Assembly: GCF_051401765.1 (NCBI RefSeq)
Contig: NW_027480440.1
Coordinates: forward strand, 930,001-994,000
Direction: 5' to 3'
DNA length: 64,000 nucleotides
Source of the DNA: Calliopsis andreniformis
Taxonomy: Eukaryota; Arthropoda; Insecta; Hymenoptera; Andrenidae
Position 1 is the first letter of the stretch, and every line of letters starts with the position of its first letter. The notes below the pieces were generated by a model, which did not search any database, had not been told where the DNA came from, and was given only the letters and a program-made list of their open reading frames with translations. Shown here in pieces: positions 12,090-24,536 of the stretch. The position numbers and the translations under genes are program-made.

Positions 12090-14000
12090 AATCCTCAACC
12101 CTCAGTCCTCCGTCCTCAAACCTCAATCCTCAGCCCTCAGACCTCATCCTCGATCCTCAATCCTCAATCCTCAATCCTCAATATTCAATCCTCAATACTC
12201 AATATTCAATCCTCAATCCTCAGTCCTCAAGCCTCAATTCTGGATCCTGAATACTAAACCTTCAATCCTCAATCCTCAGTCCTGAATACTCTACCATCAA
12301 TCTTCAAACCTCAATCCCCAATGCTCAATCCTCAATCCTCATTCTTCAATCCTCAATACCCAATCCTCAATCTTCAATCCTCTATCCTCAATGCTCAATT
12401 CTCAATCCTCAATCCTCAAACCTCAATCTTCAATCCTCAATACTCGATATTCAATCCTCAATCCTCAATCCTCAGTCATTAATCCTCAATCCTCAATCCT
12501 CAATCCTCAATCTTCAATCCTCAATAATCAATCTCCAATACTAGATCCTCAATCCCCAATCCTCAATCCTTAATCCTCAATCTTGAATTCTCAATCCCCA
12601 GTCCTCAATCTTCAATCCTCAATGCTCAATCCTCAATCCTCAATCCTCAGTCCTCAATCCTCAATCCTCAATCCTCAAACCTCAAACCTCAACCGTCAGT
12701 CCTCGTCCTCAAACCTCAACGCTCAATCCTCCATCCTCAATCTTCAATCATCAATACTCAATCTTCAATCCTCAATCCTCAATTCTCAATCCTAAATCCT
12801 CAATCTTCCATCCTCAATACTTAATCCTCAATCCTCAATCCCCTGTCCTCAAACCTCAATTCTGAATCCTCAATCCTGAATCCTCAATCTTCAGCCCTCA
12901 GTCCTCAACAATCAGTTGTCAATCCTCAATCCTCAATAGAATATCCTCAATTCACAGTTTTCTCTACTCAATACTCAAACTGCAATCTTCAAATCTCTAT
13001 TCACAAACATCAATTCTCATCACTCAACTCTCAACACTCCGTCCACAATCCTCAAACTTCAATGCTCAATCCTCAATCCTCAACCCTCAATCCTCAATCC
13101 TCAATTTTCAAACCTCAATAATCAATCTTGAATCCTCAATCCTCAATCCTCAATCCTCAATCGTCAGACTTCAATCCTCAATACTCAATCTTCAGTCCTG
13201 AATCCTCAATCCTCAATCCTCAATCCCCAATCCTCATTCTTCAATCCTGAATACCCAATCCTCAATCTTCAATCCTCAATCCTCAATCCTCAATTCTCAA
13301 TCCTCAATCCTGAGTCCTCAGTCCTCGAACCACAATCCTCAACCCTCAGCCCTCATCCTCAATCCTCAATCCTCAACCCTCAGTCCTCCGTCCTCAAACC
13401 TCAATCCTCAGCCCTCAGACCTCATCCTCGATCCTCAATCCTCAATCCTCAATCCTCAATACTCAATATTCAATCCTCAGTCCTCAAGCCTCAATTCTGA
13501 ATCCTGAATACTAAACCTTCAATCCTCAATCCTCAGTCCTGAATACTCTACCATCAATCTTCAAACCTCAATCCCCAATGCTCAATCCTCAATCCTCATT
13601 CTTCAATCCTCAATACCCAATCCTCAATCTTCAATCCTCTATCCTCAATGCTCAATTCTCATTTCTCAATCCTCAAACCTCAATCTTCAATCCTCAATAC
13701 TCGATCTTCAATCCTCAATCCTCAATCCTCAGTCATCAATCCTCAATCCTCAATCCTCAATCTTCAATCCTCAATAATCAATCTCCAATACTAGATCCTC
13801 AATCCCCAATCCTCAATCCTTAATCCTCAATCTTGAATTCTCAATCCCCAGTCCTCAATCTTCAATCCTCAATGCTCAATCCTCAATCCTCAATCCTCAG
13901 TCCTCAATCCTCAATCCTCAATCCTCAAACCTCAAACCTCAACCGTCAGTCCTCGTCCTCAGACCTCAACGCTCAATCCTCCATCCTCAATCTTCAATCA
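12090..14000 (+). repeat. About 1.25-1.28-kb tandem pair with heptamer slippage
   Basis: Landmarks repeat at a spacing that shrinks along the unit. AGTCCTCCGTCC lies at about 12.10 and 13.38 kb (spacing about 1,278), GCCTCAATTC at 12231 and 13488 (1,257), and TTGAATTCTCAATCCCC at 12583 and 13833 (1,250). The changes are 21 and 7 bases, whole heptamers, so slippage removed three units and then one. The first copy is about 12.09-13.36 kb; the second is partial. The same pair, with its own changes, recurs at 25.4-27.0 kb. Confidence 0.8.
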
Positions 14001-14049
14001 TCAATACTCAATCTCCAATCCTCAATCCTCAATCCTCAATCCTCAATCC

Positions 14050-15104
14050 TCAATCCTCAATCCTCAATCCTCAATCCTCAATCCTCAATCCTCAATCCTC
14101 AATCCTCATTCTTCAATCCTCAACACCCAGTCCTCAATCTTCAATCCTCAATCCTCAATCCTCAATTCTCAATCCTCAATCCTCAATACTCAATCCTCAA
14201 TCTTCAATCCTCAATACTCAACCTTCAATCCTCAATCCTCAACACTCAATCCTCAATCCTCAATCCTCAATCCTCAATCTTCAATCCTCAATACTCAATC
14301 TTCAATCCTCAATCCTCAATCCTCAATCCTCAATCCTCATTCTTCAATCCTCAACACCCAGTCCTCAATCTTCAATCCTCAATCCTCAATCCTCAATTCT
14401 CAATCCTCAATCCTCAATCCTCAGACCTCAAACATCAATACTCAACCCTCAGTCCTCGTCCTCAATCCACAACACACAATCCTCAATCCTCAATCTTCAA
14501 TCATCAATATTCAATCTTCAGTCCTCAATCCTCAATCCTCAATCCTCAATCCTCAATCCTCAATGTTCAATACGCAATACGCAATCCTCAATCTCCAATA
14601 CTCAATCCTCAATCCTTAATCCTCAATCCTCAATCATCAATCCTCAATCTTCAATACTCAATCGTCAATCCTCAATCCTCAATCCTCAATACCCAACCAT
14701 CAATCCTCAATTCCCAATACTCAATAGAATATCCTGAATTCTCAGGATTCAATACTCAATCCTCAATCCTCAACCCTCAGCCCTCATCCTCCATCCTCAA
14801 TCCTCAATCCTCAATCCTCAATCTTCAACCCTCAATACTCAATCTTCAATCCTCAATCCTCAATCCTCAATCCTCAATCCTCCATCCTCAATATTCAACA
14901 CAGAACCCTCAACCATCAATCCTCAATACTCAACCATCAATCCTCAATTCTCAATACTCAATAGAGTATCCTGAATTCTCATGGTTCAATACTCAATCCA
15001 CAATTTTCAATAATCAAAACTCAATCCTCAAACATGAATTCTCAACACTCAATCCTCAACACTCAGTCCTCTCTCTTCAATCCTCAATCCTCAATCCTCA
15101 ATCC
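14050..15104 (+). repeat. Inserted copy of the 10.7-11.6 kb sequence (about 1,055 bp)
   Basis: Compared with 27.03-27.25 kb and 58.6-58.8 kb, where flanking landmarks are directly joined, this position carries about 1,055 extra bases. The extra piece matches 10.7-11.62 kb at a constant offset of 3,464 (495 x 7 minus 1). It includes type II and III islands near 14.72 and 14.96 kb and the ATGAATTC variant near 15.03 kb. It stops before the type I island, leaving a truncated cassette that diverges near 15.09 kb. A gene-conversion or duplicative-insertion event is inferred. Confidence 0.75.
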
Positions 15105-18100
15105 TCAATCCTCAATCCTCAATCCTCAATCCTCAATCTTCAATCCTCAATACTCAATCTTCAATCCTCAATCCTGAATCCTCAACACTCAATCCTCAAT
15201 CCTCAATCCTCAATCGTCAATCTTCACTCCTCAATACTCAATCTTCAATGCTCAATCCCCAATCCTCAATCCACATTTTTCAATCCTCAATTCCCTATCC
15301 TCAATCCTCAATTCTCAATCCTCAATCCTCAATCCTCAGTCCTCAATCCTCATTCCTCATTCTTCAATCCTCAATACCCAATCCTCAATCTTCAATCCTC
15401 AATCGTCAATCCTCAATTCTCAATCCTCAATCCTCAATCCTCAGACCTCAAACATCAATACTCAACCCTCAGTCCTCGTCCTCAATCCACAACCCTCAAT
15501 CCTCAATCCACAATCTTCAATTCTCAATCCTCAATCCACAATCCTCAATCATCAATCCTCAATCCTCAAACCTCAATCCTGAATCCTCAATCCTGAATCC
15601 TCAATCTTCAGCCCTCAGTCCTCAACAATCAGCTGTCAATCCTCAATCCTCAATAGAATATCATCAATTCAAAGCTTTCAATACTCAATACTCAATCTGC
15701 AATCTCCAAATCTCTATCCACAATCATCAATTCTCATCACTCAACACTCAACGCTCAGTCCCCAATCCTCAATCTTCAATCCTCAATCCTCAATCCTCAA
15801 TCCTCAATCCTCAATCCTCAATCTTCAATCCTCAATACTCAATCTTCAATCCTCAATCCTCAACACTCAATCCTCAATCCTCAATCCTCAATCCTCAATC
15901 TTCAATCCTCAATACTCAATCTTCAATCCTCAATCCTCAATCCTCAATCCTCAATCCTCATACTCCAATCCCCAACACCCAGTCCTCAATCTTCAATCCT
16001 CAATCCTCAATCCTCAATTCTCAATCCTCAATCCTCAATCCTCAGACCTCAAACATCAATACTCAACCCTCAGTCCTCGTCCTCAATCCACAACACACAA
16101 TCCTCAATCCTCAATCTTTAATCATCAATATTCAATCTTCAGTCCTCAATCCTCAATCCTCAATCCTCAATCCTCAATCCTCAATGTTCAATCAGCAATA
16201 CCCAATCCTCAATCTTCAATACTCAATCCTCAATCCTTAATCCTCAATCCTCAATCCTCAATCATCAATCCTCAATGCTCAATCCTCAATCCTCAATCCT
16301 CAATCCTCAATCTTAATCTTCAATCCTCAATACTCAATCTGCAATCCTCAATCCTCAGTCCTCAATCCTCAATCCTCATTCTTCAATCCTCAATACCGAA
16401 TCCTCAATCTTCAATCCTCAATCCTCAATACTCAATCTTCAATCCTCAATCCTCAATTTTCAATCCTCAATGCTCAATCCTCAATCCTCAATCCTCAATC
16501 CTCAATCCTCAATCCTCAATCCTCAGTCTTCAATACTCAATACCCAATCCTCAGTCTTCAATCCACAATCCTCAATCCTCAATCCTCACTCCTCAATCCT
16601 CAGTCCTCAAACCTCAATCCTGAATCTTTCAATCATGAACCCTCAATCTTCAGCCCTGAGTGCTACGCAATCAGTTGTCAATCCTCAATCCTCAATAGAA
16701 TGTCCTCAGTTCACAGCTTTCAATACTCAATACTCAATCTGCAAACTTCAGATCTCTATCCACAAACATCAATTCTCACCACTCAACCCTCAATACGCAG
16801 TCCCCAATCCTCAATCTTCAATCCTCAATCCTCAATCCTCAATCCTCAATCTTAATCTTCAATCCTCAATACTCAATCTTCAATCCTCAATCCTCAATCC
16901 TCAATCCTCAATCCTCAATCTTCAACCCTCAATCCTCAATCCTCTATCTACAATCCTCAATACTTAATCTGCAATCCTCAATCCTCAGTCCTCAATCCTC
17001 AATCCTCATTCTTCAATTATCAATACCGAATCCTCAATCTTCAATCCTCAATCCTCAATCCTCAATTCTCAATCCTCAATCCTCAATCCTCAGACTTCAA
17101 ACATCAATACTCAACCCTCAGTCCTCGTCCTCAATCCACAACCCTCAATCCTCAATCGTCAATCTTCAATCATAAATATTCAATCTTCAATCCACAATCC
17201 TCAATCCTCAAACCTCAATCCTCAACCCTCAATCCTCAACGTCCAATCCTCAATGCCCAATCCTCAGTCTTCAATACTCAATCCTCAATCCTCAATCCTC
17301 AATCCTCAATCCTCAATCCTCAGTCCTCAAACCTCAATCCTGAATTCTCAATCCTGAATCCTCAATCTTCAGCCCTGAGTCCTCAACAATCAGTTGTCAA
17401 TCCTCAATCCTCAATAGAACGTCCTCAATTCACAGTTTTCAATACTCAATACTCAATCGGCAATCTTCAGATTTCTATACGCAAACATCAATTCTCATCA
17501 CTCAACCCTCAATACTCAGTCCACAATCCTCAATCTTCAATCGTCAATCCTCAATCCTGAATCCTCAATCTTAATCTTCAATCCTCAATACTCAACCTTC
17601 AATCCTCAATCCTCAATCCTCAATCTTAATCTTCAATCCTCAATACTCAATCTTCAACCCTCAATCCTCAATCCTCAATCCTCAACACTCAATCCTCAAT
17701 CTTCAATCCTCAATACTCAATCTTCAATCCTCAATCCTCAATCCTCAATCCTCAATCCTCCATCCTCAATATTCAACACACAACCCTCAACCATCAATCC
17801 TCAATACTCAACCATCAATCCTCAATTCTCAATACTCAATAGAGTATCCTGAATTCTCATGGTTCAATACTCAATCCACAATTTTCAATAATCAAATCTC
17901 AATCCTCAAACATCAATTCTCAACACTCAATCCTCAACACTCAGTCCTCTCTCTTCAATCCTCCATCCTCAATCCTCAATCCTCAATCGTCAATCCTCAA
18001 CTTTCAATGCTCAACCCTCAATCCTCAGTCCTCAAACCTCAATCACGAATCCTCAATCCTGAATCCTCAATCTTCAGCCCTCAGTCCTCAACAATCAATT

Positions 18101-18345
18101 GTCAATCCTCAATCCTCAATAGAATATCCTCAATTCACTGTTTTCAATACTCAATCCCCATTCTTCAATCTTCAAATCTCAATCCACAAACATCAATTCT
18201 CATCACTCAGCCCTCAACGCTCAGTCCTCAATCGTCAATCCTCAATCCCCAATCCTCAATCTTCAATCCTCAATCCTCAATCCTCAATCCTCAATCCTCA
18301 ATCTTCAATACTCAATACTCAATATTCAATCCTCAATCCTCAATC
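15105..18345 (+). repeat. 3.2-3.3-kb higher-order block, copy 1
   Basis: This block corresponds to about 27.14-30.47 kb. The offset changes in steps that are multiples of 7: 12,049, 12,042, 12,035 and then 12,126 after about 16.33 kb. The large step is a 91-base (13-heptamer) loss here relative to 28.37-28.46 kb. It carries an unusual type I island near 16.67 kb with ACGCAATCAG and an extra-T 8-mer just upstream (GAATCTTTCAATCATG). It also holds a HindIII-type island near 15.67 kb and a III-I pair at 17.78-18.21 kb. Confidence 0.8.
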
Positions 18346-18460
18346 CTCAATCCTCAATCCTCAATCCTCAATCCTCAGCCTTCAAACCTCAATCCTCAAC
18401 CCTCAGCCCTCATCCTCAATCCTCAATCCTCAATCCTAAATCCTCAATCTTCAATCCTCA

Positions 18461-21041
18461 ATCCTCAATCCTCAATCGTCAGTCTTCAATCCTCAATACT
18501 CAATCTTCAATCCTGAATCCTCAATCCTCAATCCTCAATCCTCATTCTTCAATCCTCAATACCCAATCCTCAATCTTCAATCCTCAATCCTCAATCCTCA
18601 ATTCTCAATCCTCATTCCTCAGTCCTCAGTCCTCAAACCTCAATCCTCAGCCCTCAGACCTCATCCTCAATCATCAATCCTCAATCCTCAATCCTCAATA
18701 GAATATCATCAATTCACAGTTTTCAATACTCAATACTCAATCTGCAATCTTCAAATCTCTATTCACAAACATCAATTCTCATCACTCAACACTCAACACT
18801 CCGTCCCCAATCCTCAATCTTCATTCCTCAATCCTCAATACTCAACCCTCAATCCTCAACCCTCAATTTTCAAACCTCAATAGTCAATCTTCCATCCTCA
18901 ATCCTCAATCCTCTATCCCCAATCCTCAATACTCAATCCTCAATCTTCAATACTCAATACTCAATCTTCAAACCTCAATCCTCAATCCTCAACCCTCAAT
19001 CCTCAATCCTCAATCCTCAATTGTCAATCTTCCATCCTCAATACTCAATCTTCAATCCTCAATCCTCAATCCTCAATCCTCAATCCTCAATCCTCAATAG
19101 TCAATCCTCAACCTTCAACCCTCAGTGCCAAATACTCAATCTTGAATACTCAATCCTCAATCCTCAAACTTCAATTCTCAATACTCAATCTTCAATCCTC
19201 AATCCTCAATCCTCAATTCTCAATTCTCATTCCTCAGTCCTCAGTCCTCAAACCTCAATCCTGAACCCTCAGTCCTCATCCTCAATCATCAATCCTCAAT
19301 CCTCAATCCTCAACAGAATATCATCAATTCACAGATTTCAATACTCAATACTCAACCTGCAATCTTCAAATCTCTATTCACAAACATCAATTCTCATCAC
19401 TCAACCCTCAACACTCCGTCATCAATCCTCAATCTTCATTCCTCAACCCTCAATACTCAATCCTCAACCCACAATCCGCAACGTTCAATCCTCAATACCC
19501 TATCCTCAGTCTTCAATCCTCAATCCTCAATCCTCAATCCTCAATCCTCTATCCTCAGTCCTCAAACCTCAATCCTGAATCCTCAATCCTGAATCCTCAA
19601 TCTTCAGCCCTGGGTCCTCAACAATCAGTTGTCAATCCTCAATCCTCAATAGAATGTCCTCAATTCACAGTTTTCAATACTCAATACTCAACCTGCAATA
19701 TTCAGATCTCTATCCACAAACATCAATTCTCATCACTCAACCCTCAATGCTCAGTCCCCAATCCTCAATCTTCAATCCTCAATCCTCAATCCTCAGTCCT
19801 CAATCCTCAATCCTCAATCTTAATCTTCAATCCTCAATACTCAATCTTCAATCCTCAATCCTCAATCCTCAATCCTCAATACTCAATCCTCAACCTTCAA
19901 TCCTCAATACTCAATCTTCAAACCTCAATCCTCAATCCTCAACCCTCAATCCTCAATCCTCAATCCTCAATTGTGAATCTTCCATCCTCAATACTCAATC
20001 TTCAATCCTCAATCCTCAATCCTCAATCCTCAATCCTCATTCTTCAATCCTCAATACCCTATCCTCAATCTTCAATCCTCAATCCTCAATCCTCAATCCT
20101 CAATCCTCAATAGTCAATCCTCAATCTTCAACCCTCAGTGCCAAAGACTCAATCTTGAATACTCAATCCTCAATCATCAAACTTCAATCCTCAATACTCA
20201 ATCTTCAATCCTCAATCCTCAGTCCTCAATCCTCAATCCTCATTCTTCAATCCTCAATACCCAATACTCAATCTTCAATCCCCAATCCTCAATCCCCAAT
20301 TCTCAATCCTCAATCCTCAATCCTCAGACCTCAAACATCAATGCTCAACCCTCAGTCCTCGTCCTCAATCCACAACCCTCAATCCTCAATCCTCAATCTT
20401 CAATTCTCAATCCTCAATCCACAATCCTCAATCATCAATCCTCAATCCTCAAACCTCAATCCTGAATCCTCAATCCAGAATCCTCAATCTTCAGCCCTCA
20501 GTCCTCAGCAATCAGCTGTCAATCCTCAATCCTCAATAGAATATCATCAATTCAAAGCTTTCAATACTCAATACTCAATCTGCAATCTTCAAATCTCTAT
20601 CCACAATCATCAATTCTCATCACTCAACCCTCAACGCTCAGTCCCCAATCCTCAATCTTCAATCATCAATCCTCAAACCTCAATACTCAATCCTCAATCT
20701 TCAATCCTCAATACTCAACCTTCAATCCTCAATCCTCAACACTCAATCCTCAATCCTCAATCCTCAATCCTCAATCTTCAATCCTCAATACTCAATCTTC
20801 AATCCTCAATCCTCAATCCTCAATCCTCAATCCTCATTCTTCAATCCTCAACACCCAGTCCTCAATCTTCAATCCTCAATCCTCAATCCTCAATTCTCAA
20901 TCCTCAATCCTCAATCCTCAGACCTCAAACATCAATACTCAACCCTCAGTCCTCGTCCTCAATCCACAACACACAATCCTCAATCCTCAATCTTCAATCA
21001 TCAATATTCAATCTTCAGTCCTCAATCCTCAATCCTCAATC
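18461..21041 (+). repeat. 2.58-kb higher-order block, copy 2
   Basis: This is the copy of the 8.50-11.08 kb block at offset 9,961. It ends abruptly near 21.04 kb, where the array switches from the CAATATTCAATCTTCAGTCC region to the CTATCCTCAATGCTC landmark. One private change turns TTGTCAATC into TTGTGAATC near 19.97 kb. The left boundary near 18.46 kb is a junction with the CCTAAATCC module. Confidence 0.8.
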
Positions 21042-21114
21042 TTCAATCCTCTATCCTCAATGCTCAATTCTCAATCCTCAATCCTCAAACCTCAATCTTC
21101 AATCCTCAATACTC

Positions 21115-22553
21115 AATCTTCAAAGCTCAATCCTCAATCCTCAACCCTCAATCCTCAATCCTCAATCCTCAATTGTCAATCTTCCATCCTCAATACTCAA
21201 TCTTCAATCCTCAATCCTCAATCCTCAATCCTCAATCCTCAATCCTCAATAGTCAATCCTCAACATTCAACCCTCAGTGCCAAATACTCAATCTTGAATA
21301 CTCAATCCTCAATCCTCAAACTTCAATCCTCAATACTCAATCTTCAATCCTCAATCCTCAATCCTCAATTCTCAATTCTCATTCCTCAGTCCTCAGTCCT
21401 CAAACCTCAATCCTGAACCCTCAGTCCTCATCCTCAATCATCAATCCTCAATCCTCAATCCTCAATAGAATATCATCAATTCACAGATTTCAATACTCAA
21501 TACTCAACCTGCAATCTTCAAATCTCTATTCACAAACATCAATTCTCATCACTCAACCCTCAACACTCCGTCATCAATCCTCAATCTTCATTCCTCAACC
21601 CTCAATACTCAATCCTCAACCCTCAATCCGCAACGTTCAATCCTCAATACCCTATCCTCAGTCTTCAATCCTCAATCCTCAATCCTCAATCCTCAATCCT
21701 CTATCCTCAGTCCTCAAACCTCAATCCTGAATCCCCAACCCTGAATCCTCAGTCTTCAGCCCTGGGTCCTCAACAATCAGTTGTCAATCCTCAATCCTCA
21801 ATAGAATGTCCTCAATTCACAGTTTTCAATACTCAATACTCAACCTGCAATCTTCAGATCTCTATCCACAAACATCAATTCTCATCACTCAACCCTCAAT
21901 GCTCAGTCCCCAATCCTCAATCTTCAATCCTCAATCCTCAATCCTCAGTCCTCAATCCTCAATCCTCAATCTTAATCTTCAATCCTCAATACTCAATCTT
22001 CAATCCTCAATCCTCAATCCTCAATCCTCAATACTCAATCCTCAACTTTCAATCCTCAATACTCAATCTTCAAACCTCAATCCTCAATCCTCAACCCTCA
22101 ATCCTCAATCCTCAATCCTCAATTGTCAATCTTCCATCCTCAATACTCAATCTTCAATCCTCAATCCTCAATCCTCAATCCTCAATCCTCATTCTTCAAT
22201 CCTCAATACCCTATCCTCAATCTTCAATCCTCAATCCTCAATCCTCAATCCTCAATCCTCAATAGTCAATCCTCAATCTTCAACCCTCAGTGCCAAAGAC
22301 TCAATCTTGAATACTCAATCCTCAATCCTCAAACTTCAATCCTCAATACTCAATCTTCAATCCTCAATCCTCAGTCCTCAATCCTCAATCCTCATTCTTC
22401 AATCCTCAATACCCAATACTCAATCTTCAATCCCCAATCCTCAATCCCCAATTCTCAATCCTCAATCCTCAATCCTCAGACCTCAAACATCAATACTCAA
22501 CCCTCAGTCCTCGTCCTCAATCCACAACCCTCAATCCTCAATCCTCAATCTTC
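21115..22553 (+). repeat. Third, partial copy of the 9.0-10.4 kb block
   Basis: TTGTCAATCTTCC at 21173 and 22123 corresponds to 19021 and 19971 at a constant offset of 2,152. That offset is not a multiple of 7 (remainder 3), so 6-mers or 8-mers lie between the copies. The copy resembles 9.06-10.4 kb more closely at some sites, for example CTCAATCCGC and TTGTCAATC, than the nearer 19-20 kb copy. A short piece at 21.04-21.11 kb comes from the CTATCCTCAATGCTC module. Confidence 0.75.
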
Positions 22554-22890
22554 AATCCTCAATACCCTATCCTCAATCTTCAATCCTCAATCCTCAATCC
22601 TCAATCCTCAATCCTCAATAGTCAATCCTCAATCTTCAACCCTCAGTGCCAAAGACTCAATCTTGAATACTCAATCCTCAATCCTCAAACTTCAATCCTC
22701 AATCCTCAGTCCTCAATCCTCAATCCTCATTCTTCAATCCTCAATACCCAATACTCAATCTTCAATCCCCAATCCTCAATCCCCAATTCTCAATCCTCAA
22801 TCCTCAATCCTCAGACCTCAAACATCAATACTCAACCCTCAGTCCTCGTCCTCAATCCACAACCCTCAATCCTCAATCCTCAATCTTCAA
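22200..22890 (+). repeat. Local 356-bp tandem duplication with a 21-base loss
   Basis: CAATACCCTATCC near 22.20 kb is repeated 356 bases later. In the second copy three heptamers (21 bases, the AATACTCAATCTTCAATCCTC stretch near 22.34 kb) are missing, so the spacing drops to 335. The first copy ends near 22553, where CAATCTTCAATCCTCAATACC replaces the expected continuation. 356 is 51 x 7 minus 1, again one 6-mer per unit. The arrangement is not present at 10.1-10.5 or 30.6-31.0 kb, so it is private to this copy. Confidence 0.8.
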
Positions 22891-24536
22891 TTCTCAATCC
22901 TCAATCCACAATCCTCAATCATCAATCCTCAATCCTCAAACCTCAATCCTGAATCCTCAATCCTGAATCCTCAATCTTCAGCCCTCAGTCCTCAACAATC
23001 AGCTGTCAATCCTCAATCCTCAATAGAATATCATCAATTCAAAGCTTTCAATACTCAATACTCAATCTGCAATCTTCAAATCTCTATCCACAATCATCAA
23101 TTCTCATCACTCAACCCTCAACGCTCAGTCCCCAATCCTCAATCTTCAATCCTCAATCCTCAAACCTCAATACTCAATCCTCAATCTTCAATCCTCAATA
23201 CTCAACCTTCAATCCTCAATCCTCAACACTCAATCCTCAATCCTCAATCCTCAATCCTCAATCTTCAATCCTCAATACTCAATCTTCAATCCTCAATCCT
23301 CAATCCTCAATCCTCAATCCTCATTCTTCAATCCTCAACACCCAGTCCTCAATCTTCAATCCTCAATCCTCAATCCTCAATTCTCAATCCTCAATCCTCA
23401 ATCCTCAGACCTCAAACATCAATACTCAACCCTCAGTCCTCGTCCTCAATCCACAACACACAATCCTCAATCCTCAATCTTCAATCATCAATATTCAATC
23501 TTCAGTCCTCAATCCTCAATCCTCAATCCTCAATCCTCAATCCTCAATGTTCAATACGCAATACGCAATCCTCAATCTCCAATACTCAATCCTCAATCCT
23601 TAATCCTCAATCCTCAATCATCAATCCTCAATCTTCAATACTCAATCGTCAATCCTCAATCCTCAATCCTCAATACCCAACCATCAATCCTCAATTCCCA
23701 ATACTCAATAGAATATCCTGAATTCTCAGGATTCAATACTCAAACCTCAATCCTCAACCCTCAGCCCTCATCCTCCATCCTCAATCCTCAATCCTCAATC
23801 CTCAATCTTCAACCCTCAATACTCAATCTTCAATCCTCAATCCTCAATCCTCAATCCTCAATCCTCCATCCTCAATATTCAACACAGAACCCTCAACCAT
23901 CAATCCTCAATACTCAACCATCAATCCTCAATTCTCAATACTCAATAGAGTATCCTGAATTCTCATGGTTCAATACTCAATCCACAATTTTCAATAATCA
24001 AAACTCAATCCTCAAACATGAATTCTCAACACTCAATCTTCAACACTCAGTCCTCTCTCTTCAATCCTCCATCCTCAATCCTCAATCCTCAATCGCCAAT
24101 CCTCAACTTTCAATCCTCAACCCTCAATCCTCAGTCCTCAAACCTCAATCACGAATCCTCAATCCTGAATCCTCAATCTTCAGCCCTCAGTCCTCAACAA
24201 TCAATTGTCAATCCTCAATCCTCAATAGAATATCCTCAATTCTCTGTTTCCAATACTCAATCCCCATTCTTCAATCTTCAAATCTCAATCCACAAACATC
24301 AATTCTCATCACTCAGCCCTCAACGCTCAGTCCTCAATCGTCAATCCTCAATCCCCAATCCTCAATCTTCAATCCTCAATCCTCAATCCTCAATCCTCAA
24401 TCCTCAATCTTCAATCCTCAATACTCAATATTCAATCCTCAATCCTCAATCCTCAATCCTCAATCCTCAATCCTCAATCCTCAGCCTTCAAACATCAATC
24501 CTCAACCCTCAGCCCTCATCCTCAATCCTCAATCCT
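22556..24536 (+). repeat. Copy of the 10.1-12.09 kb region
   Basis: From about 22.86 kb to 24.54 kb the sequence follows 10.41-12.09 kb at offset 12,448. It includes the HindIII-type island (AAGCTT near 23.04 kb) and the full II-III-I cassette at 23.67-24.33 kb with the private ATGAATTC at 24018. The match ends near 24.54 kb: this copy continues into CCTAAATCC, whereas 12.09 kb continues into the CTCCGTCC module. Confidence 0.8.
23670..24330 (+). repeat. II-III-I island cassette, copy 3
   Basis: Type II (CTCAGGATTC near 23.73 kb), type III (CTCATGGTTC near 23.96 kb) and type I (ATTCTCTGTTTCC near 24.24 kb) have the usual spacing. The TTCTCTG form of the type I core is close to 11.79 kb (CTCTCTG) and unlike the TTCACTG of other cassettes, which supports direct descent from a shared copy. 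Confidence 0.85.

Noticed and set aside
13833..15596. A 587-codon + strand open frame
   Set aside because: It crosses the junctions of an inserted array segment near 14.05 and 15.09 kb without losing its peptide pattern. This is expected for a stop-free heptamer and not for a conserved gene.
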